Of a stretch of 64,000 bases of DNA, positions 7,659 to 19,063 are shown piece by piece (position 1 is the stretch's first letter; the number at the start of each line of letters is the position of its first letter). The notes under the pieces are model-generated. The model made no database searches. It saw only the letters and a list, made by a program, of their open reading frames with translations, and was not told where the DNA came from. Source of the DNA: Ga0077530 sp046293075 (GTDB taxonomy: Bacteria; Pseudomonadota; Alphaproteobacteria; Rhizobiales; Hyphomicrobiaceae); assembly GCA_046293075.1 (NCBI GenBank), contig JBKBPL010000008.1:1-64000 (forward strand), in the 5' to 3' direction. A program made the translations under genes and the position numbers.

Positions 7659-9710
7659 ATGACAATGATCACAGATATCGAGCGCGGCCTCATTGCCCGC
7701 TACCTGACCCGCCTGCTCATTCGCCAGGACCTGACCCTGCGCTCGGCCCGCAACCTGCTCGTGTGGCTCAACGAGCGCTCGGATGTGCTGAGCCTGCCGC
7801 TGCCGCCGGCCCTCGTCGAAGCCCTTGGCGGCTACATGGCCTACAAGCCCGCCGAGTTCGAGAAGGCCTGGAGCAAGCACAAGGATGCCGTGGTCGTCAG
7901 CCTCGACCGTGCCGCCAAGGAGACGCCGCGTCCCGAGCCCATGGCGACTAATGTCGAGCGCCTTATCGAGGCGCTCGGCCTGCCGCACGCCGCCTGGCGC
8001 CTCCTCGGCCTTTTTGCCTGCTCGACGCGCTTCGAGCAGGTGCAGTACCTGGCCAACGCCGCGGCCGACTTCTGCGGACCGATGACGCGCGCTGTCTCAC
8101 TCCTCTGCGACGTGCATCCACGCGCGACCGAGGAACTGCTTGCGCCGGGCGGCGAGCTGGTTGCCGCCGGGCTCCTGCAGGTGCGCGATACGAGCGTGAT
8201 GCTCGCGGGTTACGATGCCCGCTTCACGATCCCCTCGCGGGTCAATGCCTGCCTCGAGCGGACGTTCGGCTCGTTCGACGAGATGCGCAACGCACTGCTC
8301 GGCGACCCGCTGCTCCCTTCCGTGACCATGGAGGACTACGAGCACGTCACCGCAGATCGCGATCTCATTGCGGGCGTGCTGCGCGGTGCCGTCGACAGCG
8401 GCGCGAGCGGCGTCAACATCCTGCTCTATGGGCCGCCAGGCTCGGGCAAGACCGAGCTTGCCAAGGTCGCGGCACAGGCAGCCGGCGCCGACCTCTTTGC
8501 GACCGGCGAGGGCGCTTCCGGCGACGGTGAGGCCGACCGTGCGGAGCGGCTCGCGGACATCAGCTTCTCGCAGCGCCTGCTCGGGGGCCACAAGCGCACG
8601 GCACTCCTCTTTGACGAGATGGAGGATGTGGCCGTCCACCTCATCAAACGTGGCGGCTCGAAGGTCTATTTGAACCGCCTGCTCGAGACCAACCCGGTCC
8701 CGATCATCTGGACCTCGAATGAGCTCCAGAACATCGACCCGGCGCTGCTCAGGCGCATGACGCTCGCCATCGAGCTGAAGCGGCCGCCCGCCATTCAGCG
8801 CCAGCGCATTCTCGAGCGCCTCGCCGCGCGCATGGAGCTCAACCTCACCGCGAGCGAGGCCGAGGCCCTTGCCCGCCGCCTCGATGCCACGCCGGCGATC
8901 TACGAAACCGCGCTGAAGGCGGCCAAGCTCTCCGGTGGCGGCGCCGAGGCCATCGAGCGCGCCGCCCTCGGCATCGTGCGCGCCGTGTCCGGCGTCGTGG
9001 CCCGCAAGGCCGGCACCATTCCCGACTTCGATCCGCTGCTCGTGTGCTCGGATCAGGATCTTTCTACTCTTGCCGACCGCCTCGTCGCCGCGCAGGCACG
9101 CGCTTTTTCCATCTGCCTCTCCGGCCCGCCCGGCACGGGGAAATCCGCCTTCGCGCGCTACCTCTCCCGCCGCCTCGGCCTCGAGCTGATCCATAAGCGC
9201 GCCTCCGACATCCTCGGCCCCTATCTTGGCGAGACCGAGAAGCAGATCGCCGGTGCCTTCGAGGAAGCCCGCGAAGGCAATGCCATGCTCGTCTTCGACG
9301 AAGCCGACAGCCTGCTGCTCGACCGCCGCGATGCCACGCGCTCGTGGGAGATCACGCAGGTCAACGAGATGCTGACCTGGATGGAGGACCACCCCCTGCC
9401 CGTCTGCTTCACGACGAACTTCATGGAGCGCGTCGACAGCGCCTCGCTCAGGCGCTTCACCTTCCAGATCGTGCTGAACTATCTCGACAAGCCAGGCCTG
9501 CGGCGCGCGTGGCAGGTCTTCTTCGGCTCGGACCGCATCCCCGCGGACGCGGCTGGCCTGGCCAATCTCACGCCGGGCGATTTCGCCAAGGCGCGCAAAC
9601 AGGCTGAGGTCCTCGGGGTCCTTGAGAGCCCTGCGCGTCTTGCCGAGATCATGAGCGACATCAGCCGCTCCAAGCCCGACGCGCGCGGCAATCTGGGCTT
9701 CGTGCGCTAG
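7659..9710 (+). CDS. Two-module AAA+ ATPase
   Basis: This 683-residue protein has an N-terminal helical region (about 1-230) and two AAA+ modules. Module 1 has Walker A G-P-P-G-S-G-K-T at 258-265, Walker B A-L-L-F-D-E-M-E-D, sensor I W-T-S-N and a candidate arginine finger in P-A-L-L-R-R. Module 2 has Walker A G-P-P-G-T-G-K-S at 489-496, Walker B M-L-V-F-D-E-A-D, sensor I F-T-T-N and S-A-S-L-R-R. Both modules look catalytically complete. Resemblance is to Cdc48/SpoVK-like ATPases in general; no protease, zinc-binding or PAN-type domain is visible. An in-frame ATG at 7614 is an alternative start. It lies between carbonic anhydrase and RNase J, with no obvious partner gene. Substrate unknown. 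Confidence 0.85.
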   Translation: MTMITDIERGLIARYLTRLLIRQDLTLRSARNLLVWLNERSDVLSLPLPPALVEALGGYMAYKPAEFEKAWSKHKDAVVVSLDRAAKETPRPEPMATNVERLIEALGLPHAAWRLLGLFACSTRFEQVQYLANAAADFCGPMTRAVSLLCDVHPRATEELLAPGGELVAAGLLQVRDTSVMLAGYDARFTIPSRVNACLERTFGSFDEMRNALLGDPLLPSVTMEDYEHVTADRDLIAGVLRGAVDSGASGVNILLYGPPGSGKTELAKVAAQAAGADLFATGEGASGDGEADRAERLADISFSQRLLGGHKRTALLFDEMEDVAVHLIKRGGSKVYLNRLLETNPVPIIWTSNELQNIDPALLRRMTLAIELKRPPAIQRQRILERLAARMELNLTASEAEALARRLDATPAIYETALKAAKLSGGGAEAIERAALGIVRAVSGVVARKAGTIPDFDPLLVCSDQDLSTLADRLVAAQARAFSICLSGPPGTGKSAFARYLSRRLGLELIHKRASDILGPYLGETEKQIAGAFEEAREGNAMLVFDEADSLLLDRRDATRSWEITQVNEMLTWMEDHPLPVCFTTNFMERVDSASLRRFTFQIVLNYLDKPGLRRAWQVFFGSDRIPADAAGLANLTPGDFAKARKQAEVLGVLESPARLAEIMSDISRSKPDARGNLGFVR

Positions 9711-9717
9711 CGGCGCT

Positions 9718-9744
9718 TCTTCCCCTTACCCATGCGTGGGAAGA
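9718..9744. terminator. Candidate bidirectional stem-loop between convergent genes
   Basis: TCTTCCC (9718-9724) pairs with GGGAAGA (9738-9744). An alternative inner hairpin, CCCA-TGCG-TGGG, lies at 9729-9740. It sits between the stop of the AAA+ gene and the stop of RNase J, where a shared terminator is expected. No long T-run follows on either strand. Confidence 0.35.
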
Positions 9745-9759
9745 CGGAACTCAGCTGCA

Positions 9760-11466
9760 TCACCCCTTCACATCCAGAACCGAGACCATGACGCGCACCA
9801 CCGACTTCTTGCCCCACACCTGATCAACCGACGCGCGCACGGCCCGGCGCACAGCCTCCCGCACCATCTCCGTGTCGCGCCGGCGCGCGGGCGGAATGCT
9901 CTCGATCGTGCCCTCGACCACGTCGAGCACCATGTCCTCCATGGCGCCGCCGCCCGGCCGCTCGGAAGGCACGCCCTCCATAACGACCTCGGGATCGTCG
10001 AGCATCTTGCCGTTCCGCGAGAGAACGAGCGAAACCACGATCACGCCGACGAAGGCGAGCTTGCGCCGCTCGCGGATGCACATGTCCTCGGCATTGATGA
10101 GCATATTGCCGTCACGGTAGAGACGCCCCACCGGCACTTCGTCCACAATAGCCGGTCGGCCGGGCGCCAGCACGACGGCCTCGCCGTTGATCGCGACCAC
10201 GACTTCCTTGATGCCCGCCGCCCGAGCGAGCTTGGCGTGCTCGCTGAGGTGCCGCATCTCGCCATGCATGGGCACGAGAATTCTGGGCTTGATCCAGCCA
10301 TAGAGCCGCTTCAGCTCATCGCGCCGGGGATGGCCAGTGACGTGGACCAGGGCCTCGTTGTCGGTCAGGATCTCGGCTCCCAGGCGGACGAGCGCATTCT
10401 GAATGCGCCCAACGTCCCGCTCGTTCCCAGGGATCGTGCGGGAGGAGAAGATGACGAGATCACCCTTGGCGATCGATATGTCGGGATGTGCGTTATCGGC
10501 TATGCGGGCAAGCGCGGCCCGCGGCTCGCCCTGGCTGCCCGTAACCAGCGCCACGACCTCGTTGCGACGGAAGTCGCTGAAGCGCTGCTGGTCGGCGTAC
10601 ATGAAGTCCGGCGGCAGGTAGCCGGTCTCGATGGCCACCTGGATCACGCGATGGAGCGCGCGCCCGGCAACCACCAGACGGCGTCCCGAGGCGTGCGCCG
10701 CCTTCGCGACAGCGAGCACACGCGCGACGTTCGACGCAAAGGTCGTCAGGATCACGCACTGCTCGGCCCGCTTCACGATCCGCGCGAGCGAGGCCGCGAC
10801 CTCCTCCTCGGAAGGCGAGTGCCCATCGCGCATCGCATTCGTCGAATCACAGATGAGCGCCAGCACGCCCTCATCTCCGAGCTCTTTGATGCGCTTCTCG
10901 TCCGGCGGCAACCCGACGCCCGGCGAAGAATCGAGTTTCCAATCGCCGGAATGATAGACGAGCCCATGGGGCGTGCGGATCGCGAGGCCGTTCGGCTCCG
11001 GGATGGAGTGGGCCTGGTTCACCAGTTCCAGCGAGAACGGGCCGACATCGAACCTCGCGCCGAGCGCCACCTCGTGGATCGGGATCTTGAGTTGGCCGCC
11101 CGTCTGCTCGGCGAGCTTGGTCTTGAGCATCGTCGCGGTAAACGGTGTCGCGTACACGGGCACCTTGATCCGCGGCCAGAGCTCGATCACCGCACCGAAG
11201 TGGTCCTCGTGCGCGTGCGTGAGCACGAGGCCGCAAAGATCCTTGGCGCGCGCTTCGATGAAGCGCAGGTCCGGCATGATCACGTCGACGCCGGGATCGA
11301 ACTCACCTTCGGGAAAGGTAATACCGAGATCGACCATGAGCCACTTGCGCGCGCGCTCCGGGCCGAGGCCGTAGAGGTAGCAGTTCATGCCGATCTCGCC
11401 GAGCCCACCGAGCGCGAGGAAGATCAGCTCGCTCTTGCCCTGAGACTCAACGTGGGTGCGTGCCAT
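9760..11466 (-). CDS. rnj: Ribonuclease J
   Basis: RNase J is a metallo-beta-lactamase/beta-CASP nuclease of 568 residues with endo- and 5'-exonuclease activity in mRNA decay and rRNA maturation. The zinc motif H-A-H-E-D-H covers residues 84-89. Other family motifs are H-S-I-P (motif III region), Y-H-S-G-D-W-K-L-D, C-D-S-T-N-A, the beta-CASP T-G-S-Q-G-E-P, and P-M-H-G-E. It follows birA by nine bases at the end of the nuo operon, the standard arrangement in Hyphomicrobiales. The usual next genes (methylmalonyl-CoA epimerase, a DUF1467 protein, proS) are absent. Confidence 0.95.
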   Translation of the reverse strand: MARTHVESQGKSELIFLALGGLGEIGMNCYLYGLGPERARKWLMVDLGITFPEGEFDPGVDVIMPDLRFIEARAKDLCGLVLTHAHEDHFGAVIELWPRIKVPVYATPFTATMLKTKLAEQTGGQLKIPIHEVALGARFDVGPFSLELVNQAHSIPEPNGLAIRTPHGLVYHSGDWKLDSSPGVGLPPDEKRIKELGDEGVLALICDSTNAMRDGHSPSEEEVAASLARIVKRAEQCVILTTFASNVARVLAVAKAAHASGRRLVVAGRALHRVIQVAIETGYLPPDFMYADQQRFSDFRRNEVVALVTGSQGEPRAALARIADNAHPDISIAKGDLVIFSSRTIPGNERDVGRIQNALVRLGAEILTDNEALVHVTGHPRRDELKRLYGWIKPRILVPMHGEMRHLSEHAKLARAAGIKEVVVAINGEAVVLAPGRPAIVDEVPVGRLYRDGNMLINAEDMCIRERRKLAFVGVIVVSLVLSRNGKMLDDPEVVMEGVPSERPGGGAMEDMVLDVVEGTIESIPPARRRDTEMVREAVRRAVRASVDQVWGKKSVVRVMVSVLDVKG

Positions 11467-11475
11467 GGCGCGTCC

Positions 11476-12249
11476 TCAGGCCGAGCGCGCCGACAACGCC
11501 GTCACGTCGCCGAACGTGAAGCGCCGCCGCCCGGTGTCCGGGAGATCGATCAGCAGTGCCCCGTCGTGGTCGAGCCCGGCGAAGGCGCCGGAGACCGGCC
11601 CCTCGTGTGTCTTGATCTCCAGCGGGCGCCCGAGCGGGATCGCGCGCGCGGCCCAGGCGGCACGGATCGCGGCAAAGCCGTCGGGAGCCTCCCACACACT
11701 GAGCCACTGCGCCATGCGCGCCACCAGAAGATCGAGGACGGCATCGGCGGCAAGCGGACTTCCGAGCGCCGCAAGGCATGTCACCGCCCGGTCGCTGACG
11801 TCCGGCGCCGAAGCCACATTGATGCCGATGCCGATCAAAGACAAGAGCTCTCCACCATAGGTCCCTGACTCGATGAGAATCCCCGACACCTTCGCGCCGT
11901 CGATCAGGACATCGTTCGGCCACTTCAGCTCGATACGCCCGGCACCTCTGCCGGCAAGGGCCTCGGCAACGGCTTCGTAGGTGGCGACCCCGGCAAGGAG
12001 CGACAACTCCGGCAAGCGCGCGGGTGCGCAGCCCGGCCTGAACAGGAGCGTTGCGGCAACATTGCCCTCGCCAGCCTCAATCCAGGCCCGCCCCGAGCGC
12101 CCCTTGCCCGCTGTCTGGCGGCGCGCTGCGATCCAGAGCGGGCCGCGCGTGCCGGCAGCAGCGCGCCGATGGGCCTCATCGTTCGTGGAGCCGACCTCAT
12201 CGAGCCAATCGACCGGAGGCAACGCTGTCGAAAAGGGCCGGTCCGGCAT
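11476..12249 (-). CDS. birA: Biotin--[acetyl-CoA-carboxylase] ligase
   Basis: This 257-residue enzyme activates biotin as biotinyl-AMP and attaches it to the carrier lysine of biotin carboxylases. The N-terminal V-G-S-T-N-D-E-A and the biotin/ATP loop in G-K-G-R-S-G-R-A-W are visible, as is L-K-W-P-N-D-V with the active-site lysine. The DNA-binding domain of E. coli BirA is absent, so it is a ligase without repressor function. The ATG at 12249 has TAGGAG upstream, which overlaps the nuoN stop codon, implying translational coupling. Likely clients include propionyl-CoA carboxylase, whose beta subunit is encoded at 49.5 kb. Confidence 0.93.
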   Translation of the reverse strand: MPDRPFSTALPPVDWLDEVGSTNDEAHRRAAAGTRGPLWIAARRQTAGKGRSGRAWIEAGEGNVAATLLFRPGCAPARLPELSLLAGVATYEAVAEALAGRGAGRIELKWPNDVLIDGAKVSGILIESGTYGGELLSLIGIGINVASAPDVSDRAVTCLAALGSPLAADAVLDLLVARMAQWLSVWEAPDGFAAIRAAWAARAIPLGRPLEIKTHEGPVSGAFAGLDHDGALLIDLPDTGRRRFTFGDVTALSARSA

Positions 12250-12257
12250 GAAAACTC

Positions 12258-13706
12258 CTAGAACAGCGTACGCGCCGCCGCGGCAGCAGCCTCCACGAGC
12301 GGCGCGGAAATGATTGGCAGCACGAAACCTATGACGAGCACCATCGCCACCCACTGCACGGCCCGCTCCTTGGCAGGCGTGGGCTCGAAGGGCTGGCGGG
12401 CCTCATCGAAGAACATGAGCTTCACGATACGCAGGTAATAGTAGGCACCCACGACGCTCGCGAGCACGCCGATCACGGCGAGACCGTAAAGCTCTGCCTT
12501 GATGGCCGCCATGAACACATAGAGCTTGGCGAAGAAGCCCGCGAGCGGCGGAATGCCGGCGAGCGAGAACATGAACATCGCCATGGCAAAGGCCATGGGC
12601 AGGTTGGTCCTGGAGAGACCGGCGAGCTCGCTGATGTCCTCGACGGCCGTGCCGTCGCGGCGCATAGCCAGGATGCAGGCAAATGCGCCAAGCGTCATCA
12701 CGACATAGATCGCCATGTAGATGAGCACGCCCTGCACGCCCTCCACGGTGCCGGCGGCGAGGCCGACCAGCGCATAACCCATGTTGGCAATCGACGAGTA
12801 GGCCATCAGCCGTTTGATGTTCGTCTGGCGGATGGCGGCAAACGCGCCAAGCAGCATCGAGGCAATGGCCAGGAACACAACAATCTGCTGCCACTGTGGC
12901 TGGACGCCGGCAAACATCGAGACGACCACGCGGATGAAGAGCGCCATGGCCGCGACCTTGGGCGCAGAGGCAAAGAATGCTGTCACCGGCGTCGGCGCAC
13001 CTTCGTAGACGTCAGGCGTCCACATGTGGAAGGGCACAGCGGAGATCTTGAAGGCGACGCCGACGAGCAGGAAGACGAGCCCGAAGATCAGCAGCAGATC
13101 CTGACCCGCACCCGGCGCACGTGCGGCAGCCGCAATGGCCTGGAAGCTCGTCGCGCCGGCAAAGCCATAGAGCAGGGAGGCGCCATAGAGCAGCATTCCC
13201 GAGGAGAGCGCGCCGAGGACGAAATACTTGAGCCCCGCCTCGCTCGAGCGGATCGAGTCGCGCCGGATGGCCGCGACGACATAGAGCGCGAGGCTCTGCA
13301 GCTCAAGGCCGAGATAGAGCGAGATGAGGTCATTGGCCGAGATCATCATCATCATGCCGGCAGCCGCCAGCAGGACGAGGACCGGGTATTCGAACTTGAG
13401 GGAATTGTGCTCGGTCATCTCGTCGAACGAGAGGACGAGCGCGCCGGCCGCCCCAACCAGCACGACAATCTTCATGAAGCGGGCGAAGGAGTCGACAATG
13501 AAGGCGCCATCAAAAAGCTGATGCGTGCCGATGCCCTGCAGAACCGCGAAGCCCGCGGCGAGCAGCACCGCGACCGCCAGCCCCATGATGCGACTGGCTT
13601 CTCCCTGGGTTTCCGGCCTGAAGACGCCGAGCATGAGCAGGGCCATGGCGCCGACCGCCAGGATCAGCTCGGGAAGCAGCGGGGCATAGACGGCGAGGGC
13701 GGACAT
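12258..13706 (-). CDS. nuoN: NADH-quinone oxidoreductase subunit N
   Basis: NuoN is a 482-residue antiporter-like membrane subunit of complex I. About 14 hydrophobic segments can be followed. Conserved pieces include the acidic L-G-L-E-L-Q-S-L-A-L-Y segment, K-Y-F-V-L-G-A, F-K-I-S-A-V-P-F-H-M-W-T-P-D-V-Y-E-G-A-P-T with a conserved lysine, and K-R-L-M-A-Y-S-S-I-A-N-M-G-Y. It is the last nuo gene, 31 bases after nuoM, and is followed closely by birA. Confidence 0.97.
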   Translation of the reverse strand: MSALAVYAPLLPELILAVGAMALLMLGVFRPETQGEASRIMGLAVAVLLAAGFAVLQGIGTHQLFDGAFIVDSFARFMKIVVLVGAAGALVLSFDEMTEHNSLKFEYPVLVLLAAAGMMMMISANDLISLYLGLELQSLALYVVAAIRRDSIRSSEAGLKYFVLGALSSGMLLYGASLLYGFAGATSFQAIAAAARAPGAGQDLLLIFGLVFLLVGVAFKISAVPFHMWTPDVYEGAPTPVTAFFASAPKVAAMALFIRVVVSMFAGVQPQWQQIVVFLAIASMLLGAFAAIRQTNIKRLMAYSSIANMGYALVGLAAGTVEGVQGVLIYMAIYVVMTLGAFACILAMRRDGTAVEDISELAGLSRTNLPMAFAMAMFMFSLAGIPPLAGFFAKLYVFMAAIKAELYGLAVIGVLASVVGAYYYLRIVKLMFFDEARQPFEPTPAKERAVQWVAMVLVIGFVLPIISAPLVEAAAAAARTLF

Positions 13707-13737
13707 CAGAAGAACGAGCCTCTCTCAGAATGCTTGC

Positions 13738-15269
13738 TCAGCGCGTGGGCGCGGCTGCGGGACTGATGACCACACGTATCGCGCCGTCCGCGCGCGCCTT
13801 CTTGATGGCCGCATTATGCCGCTCGACGAGCTGGTTCACGGACTTTGCGGTCACATCGAGGACCGGCGCCGGATAGAAGCCGAAGAGGATGGTCAGCAGC
13901 ACCAGCGGCGCCATGAAGGCGATCTCGCGCGGCGTCATGTCGGTGATGGCCTTGAGCTTTGGCTTCTCGAGCGCACCGAAGATCATGCGGCGGTAGAGAT
14001 AGAGCGCGTACGCGGCCGAAAGAATGACACCGGTCGTGGCGAACAAGGCGGCCCAGGTATTGGCCTTGAAGGCCGCGAGCAGCGTCAGGAACTCGCCGAT
14101 GAAGCCGGATGTGCCCGGCAGCCCGACGTTCGCCATGGTGAAGACCATGAAGCAGAAGGCATAGATCGGCATGCGATTGACGAGGCCGCCATAGGCCGCG
14201 ATCTCGCGCGTGTGCATCCGGTCATAGACCACGCCAACGCACAGAAAGAGCGCCGCTGAGACAATGCCGTGCGAGAGCATCTGGAAGATGGCGCCGTCCA
14301 GGCCCTGCTGGGAGAACGTGAAGATGCCCATGGTCACGAAGCCCATGTGGGCGACCGACGAATAGGCGATCAGCTTCTTCACGTCCTCCTGCGCGAGCGC
14401 AACGAGCGAGGTGTAGATGATCGCCACCACGGAGAGCACGAAGACCAGTGGCGCAAAGTCCACCGAGGCCACCGGGAACATCGGCAGCGAGAAGCGCAGG
14501 AAGCCGTAGCCGCCCATTTTCAAAAGGATGCCGGCCAGGATCACCGAACCTGCCGTCGGCGCCTCCACGTGCGCGTCGGGGAGCCACGTGTGGACCGGCC
14601 ACATCGGCATCTTCACGGAGAAGGACGCGAAGAAGGCAAGCCACAGCCACCACTGCATGCTGACCGGGAAGTCCATCCTCAGCAGGGCCGGAATATCGGT
14701 CGTGCCGGCGTGCCAGTACATGGCCAGCATGGCGAGCAGCATCAGCACCGAGCCAAGCAGCGTATAGAGGAAGAACTTGAAGCTTGCGTACACGCGCCGG
14801 CCGCCGCCCCACACCCCGATGATAATGAACATCGGAATGAGGCCGGCCTCAAAGAAGATGTAGAAAAGCACGAGGTCGAGCGCGCAGAAGACGCCGATCA
14901 TGAGCGTCTCGAGCACCAGGAACGCGATCATGTACTCCTTGACGCGCTCCTCAATCGCCTCCCAGCTGGCGAGGATGCAGATCGGCATCAGGAAGGCCGT
15001 CAACACGACGAACAGCATGGAGATACCGTCGACGCCCATCTTGTACCTGATGGCGCCGAGCCACTCGCGCTCCTCGACGAACTGGAAGTCCGGATTGTTG
15101 GGATCGAAGTTGATCCAGATGAGCAGCGAGAGCGCGAAGGTGAACAGCGTCGTCCACAGCGCGATCCAGCGCGCGTTCTGCTTGGCCTCCGCATTGAGGA
15201 AGCACATGAAGATCGCGACCGCGGCTGGCAGGAAGGTGACGACGGACAGGAGGCTGTTGCCGGCGAGAT

Positions 15270-15273
<4 letters not shown>
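13738..15273 (-). CDS. nuoM: NADH-quinone oxidoreductase subunit M
   Basis: NuoM is a 511-residue proton-pumping, antiporter-like subunit of the complex I membrane arm. Visible family segments include F-E-A-G-L-I-P-M-F with its conserved glutamate, M-P-M-W-P-V-H-T-W-L-P-D-A-H-V-E-A-P-T, K-K-L-I-A-Y-S-S-V-A-H-M-G, and G-L-P-G-T-S-G-F-I-G-E-F. Its ATG overlaps the nuoL stop codon by four bases (ATGA), so the two are translationally coupled. Confidence 0.97.
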
Positions 15274-17219
<1,946 letters not shown>

Positions 17220-17262
17220 GAGTTGGTCCTGGATGGCGCGGCGCGCGAGCGCGCCGGCGGCC

Positions 17263-17571
17263 CTACCCCTTCATCATGTTGATGTCTTCGACCGCGATGG
17301 TGCCGCGATTGCGGAAATAGACGACCACGATCGCAAGGCCGATCGCGGCCTCGGCGGCAGCGACCGTCAGCACGAACAGCGCGAACACCTGACCGGCGAG
17401 GTTGCCGAGGTAGCTTGAGAACGCGACGAAGTTGATGTTCACGGCTAGCAGCATCAGCTCAATCGACATGAGGATAACAATGACGTTCTTGCGGTTGAGG
17501 AAGATGCCGAATATGCCGAGCGTGAATAGGCACGCCGCGACCGAGAGGTAATGCCCGAGCCCGATCTCCAT
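17263..17571 (-). CDS. nuoK: NADH-quinone oxidoreductase subunit K
   Basis: NuoK is a 102-residue subunit with three transmembrane helices. It contains the conserved S-I-E-L-M-L-L-A-V-N-I-N-F-V-A-F segment with the essential membrane glutamate, and A-A-A-E-A-A-I-G-L-A-I with the second one. It starts nine bases after the stop of the 78-residue ORF that separates it from nuoJ. Confidence 0.97.
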   Translation of the reverse strand: MEIGLGHYLSVAACLFTLGIFGIFLNRKNVIVILMSIELMLLAVNINFVAFSSYLGNLAGQVFALFVLTVAAAEAAIGLAIVVVYFRNRGTIAVEDINMMKG

Positions 17572-17580
17572 GATGCCCCC

Positions 17581-17817
17581 TTAGCCCCCCAGAATGCCGG
17601 CTGCGCGGAGTAGCGGCGCCGTAAGTGCGAGCACGCCGCCGACCGCCAGAGCCACGAGCAGCCCGCTCGTCAGCCATTGGCCCGCCGTCGTCCGCTGCCC
17701 GCGACGGCCGCCGCGACCCTTGCCGGCCCGCGCCGCATCTTTCGCCGCCTGCTTGCGCACGCCCGCAAGCGAAATGACGTTCGAGCCTTGATCCTGCTGG
17801 TCGTCCCCGTATTTCAT
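17581..17817 (-). CDS. Small single-pass membrane protein between nuoJ and nuoK
   Basis: The ORF encodes 78 residues. Residues 1-46 are hydrophilic and basic, with a K-G-R-G-G-R-R-G-Q-R segment. Residues 47-70 form one transmembrane helix, and the tail ends in G-I-L-G-G. Its ATG overlaps the nuoJ stop codon by four bases (ATGA), and nuoK begins nine bases after its stop. Translation is therefore probably coupled to the complex I genes. I know no such subunit among the 14 core Nuo proteins. It could be an accessory or assembly protein or a lineage-specific supernumerary subunit. A chance ORF is less likely given the spacing and the clean membrane segment. Confidence 0.65.
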   Translation of the reverse strand: MKYGDDQQDQGSNVISLAGVRKQAAKDAARAGKGRGGRRGQRTTAGQWLTSGLLVALAVGGVLALTAPLLRAAGILGG

Positions 17818-18458
17818 CCCCGCCGCTCCCCGCTCGGCACGATGACCTGACCCGGCGCGAGCTTGACGACCTCGATGGCCGTTGCCGGCGTGCGCGCGTT
17901 CTGGGCGGCGATCGACTGGCGCCGCACCCCCTCCTTGTGGCGTAGCGTCAGGACGATCGCGCCGATCATGGCGACGAGCAGGATGAGCCCCGCCGCCTGG
18001 AAGAAGTAGACGTACTGCGTATAGAGCAGCCGCCCGATGGCCTCGGTGTTGGTGATCGCCGGATCGGCCGCGGGTGCCCGGGTTGCGTTCGCCAACACGC
18101 CGCTCGCGCCGTTGATAACGCGGAAAGCGACGACCATGATCAGCTCAGCGAGGAGCACGAGCCCGACGAGCGCGCCGATCGAGGCGTGCCGGATGAATCC
18201 CGCGCGCAGCGAAGCGAAGTCGACGTCGAGCATCATCACGACGAAGAGGAAGAGCACCGCAACGGCACCGACGTAGACGACCACCAGGATCATCGCCAGG
18301 AATTCGGCGCCGAGCAGAACGAAGAGGCCTGCCGCATTGAAGAAGGCGACGATCAGCCACAGCACCGCGTGCACCGGATTGCGCGCGACGATGACCAGGA
18401 GCCCGGACATCACCGTGACTGCGGCGAAAAGGTAGAAGAAGAGCGCCGTCAGTACCAT
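17814..18458 (-). CDS. nuoJ: NADH-quinone oxidoreductase subunit J
   Basis: NuoJ is a 214-residue subunit with five membrane helices. The conserved helix A-V-L-W-L-I-V-A-F-F-N-A-A-G-L-F-V-L-L-G-A-E-F, the following V-V-Y-V-G-A-V-A-V-L-F-L-F-V-V-M-M, and a hydrophilic C-terminal tail are visible. The tail after about residue 170 is longer than in E. coli NuoJ, as is common in alphaproteobacteria. It lies 76 bases after nuoI and overlaps the following small ORF. Confidence 0.95.
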   Translation of the reverse strand: MVLTALFFYLFAAVTVMSGLLVIVARNPVHAVLWLIVAFFNAAGLFVLLGAEFLAMILVVVYVGAVAVLFLFVVMMLDVDFASLRAGFIRHASIGALVGLVLLAELIMVVAFRVINGASGVLANATRAPAADPAITNTEAIGRLLYTQYVYFFQAAGLILLVAMIGAIVLTLRHKEGVRRQSIAAQNARTPATAIEVVKLAPGQVIVPSGERRG

Positions 18459-18534
18459 CCGCCGATCCTCATCCCTCGATCTTCCTCAGGGCCATTCTCC
18501 GCGCCGCCCCGGACGGGGCCTGCGGTGCCGTTCG

Positions 18535-19023
18535 TCAGCGATAGCGCGCGTCGAGCGCGATGTTCTTTGCGATCTCGCGCTCCCAGCGATCCCCGTTCGC
18601 GAGCAGACGCGCCTTGTCGTAGTAGAGTTCCTCGCGCGTCTCGGTCGCGAACTCGAAGTTCGGTCCCTCGACGATGGCATCGACCGGGCAGGCCTCCTGG
18701 CACAGGCCGCAGTAAATGCACTTCACCATGTCGATATCGTAGCGCGTTGTGCGCCGCGTACCGTCATTGCGGCGCGGGCCGGCCTCGATGGTGATCGCCT
18801 GAGCGGGGCAGATGGCCTCGCAGAGCTTGCAGGCGATGCAGCGCTCCTCACCATTGGGATAGCGGCGCAGCGCGTGCTCCCCGCGGAAGCGCGGGCTCAG
18901 CGGTCCCTTCTCGAAGGGATAGTTCAGCGTGGCCTTGGGCTTGAAGAAGTAGCGCATGGCGAGGAAGAACGCCGACACGAACTCCTTCAAAAAAAGGGCT
19001 TTCACGCCTTGGGCGACGCTCAT
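18535..19023 (-). CDS. nuoI: NADH-quinone oxidoreductase subunit I (2x[4Fe-4S])
   Basis: NuoI is 162 residues and carries clusters N6a and N6b, which lead electrons from the peripheral arm towards the quinone. The two ferredoxin-type motifs are complete: Cys62/65/68/72 and Cys102/105/108/112, each C-x2-C-x2-C-x3-C-P. The start at 19023 (M-S-V-A-Q-G) gives the family length; the open frame upstream to 19119 has no family character. It follows nuoH by 40 bases. Confidence 0.96.
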   Translation of the reverse strand: MSVAQGVKALFLKEFVSAFFLAMRYFFKPKATLNYPFEKGPLSPRFRGEHALRRYPNGEERCIACKLCEAICPAQAITIEAGPRRNDGTRRTTRYDIDMVKCIYCGLCQEACPVDAIVEGPNFEFATETREELYYDKARLLANGDRWEREIAKNIALDARYR

Positions 19024-19063
19024 GGGCGGCCTCGTGCGGTTGTACGTGCGCTTATCATGCCGC

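Noticed and set aside
9736..11868. 710-residue plus-strand open frame opposite RNase J and birA
   Set aside because: Rich in His, Arg and Asp without hydrophobic cores; it is the antisense shadow of two well-conserved genes.
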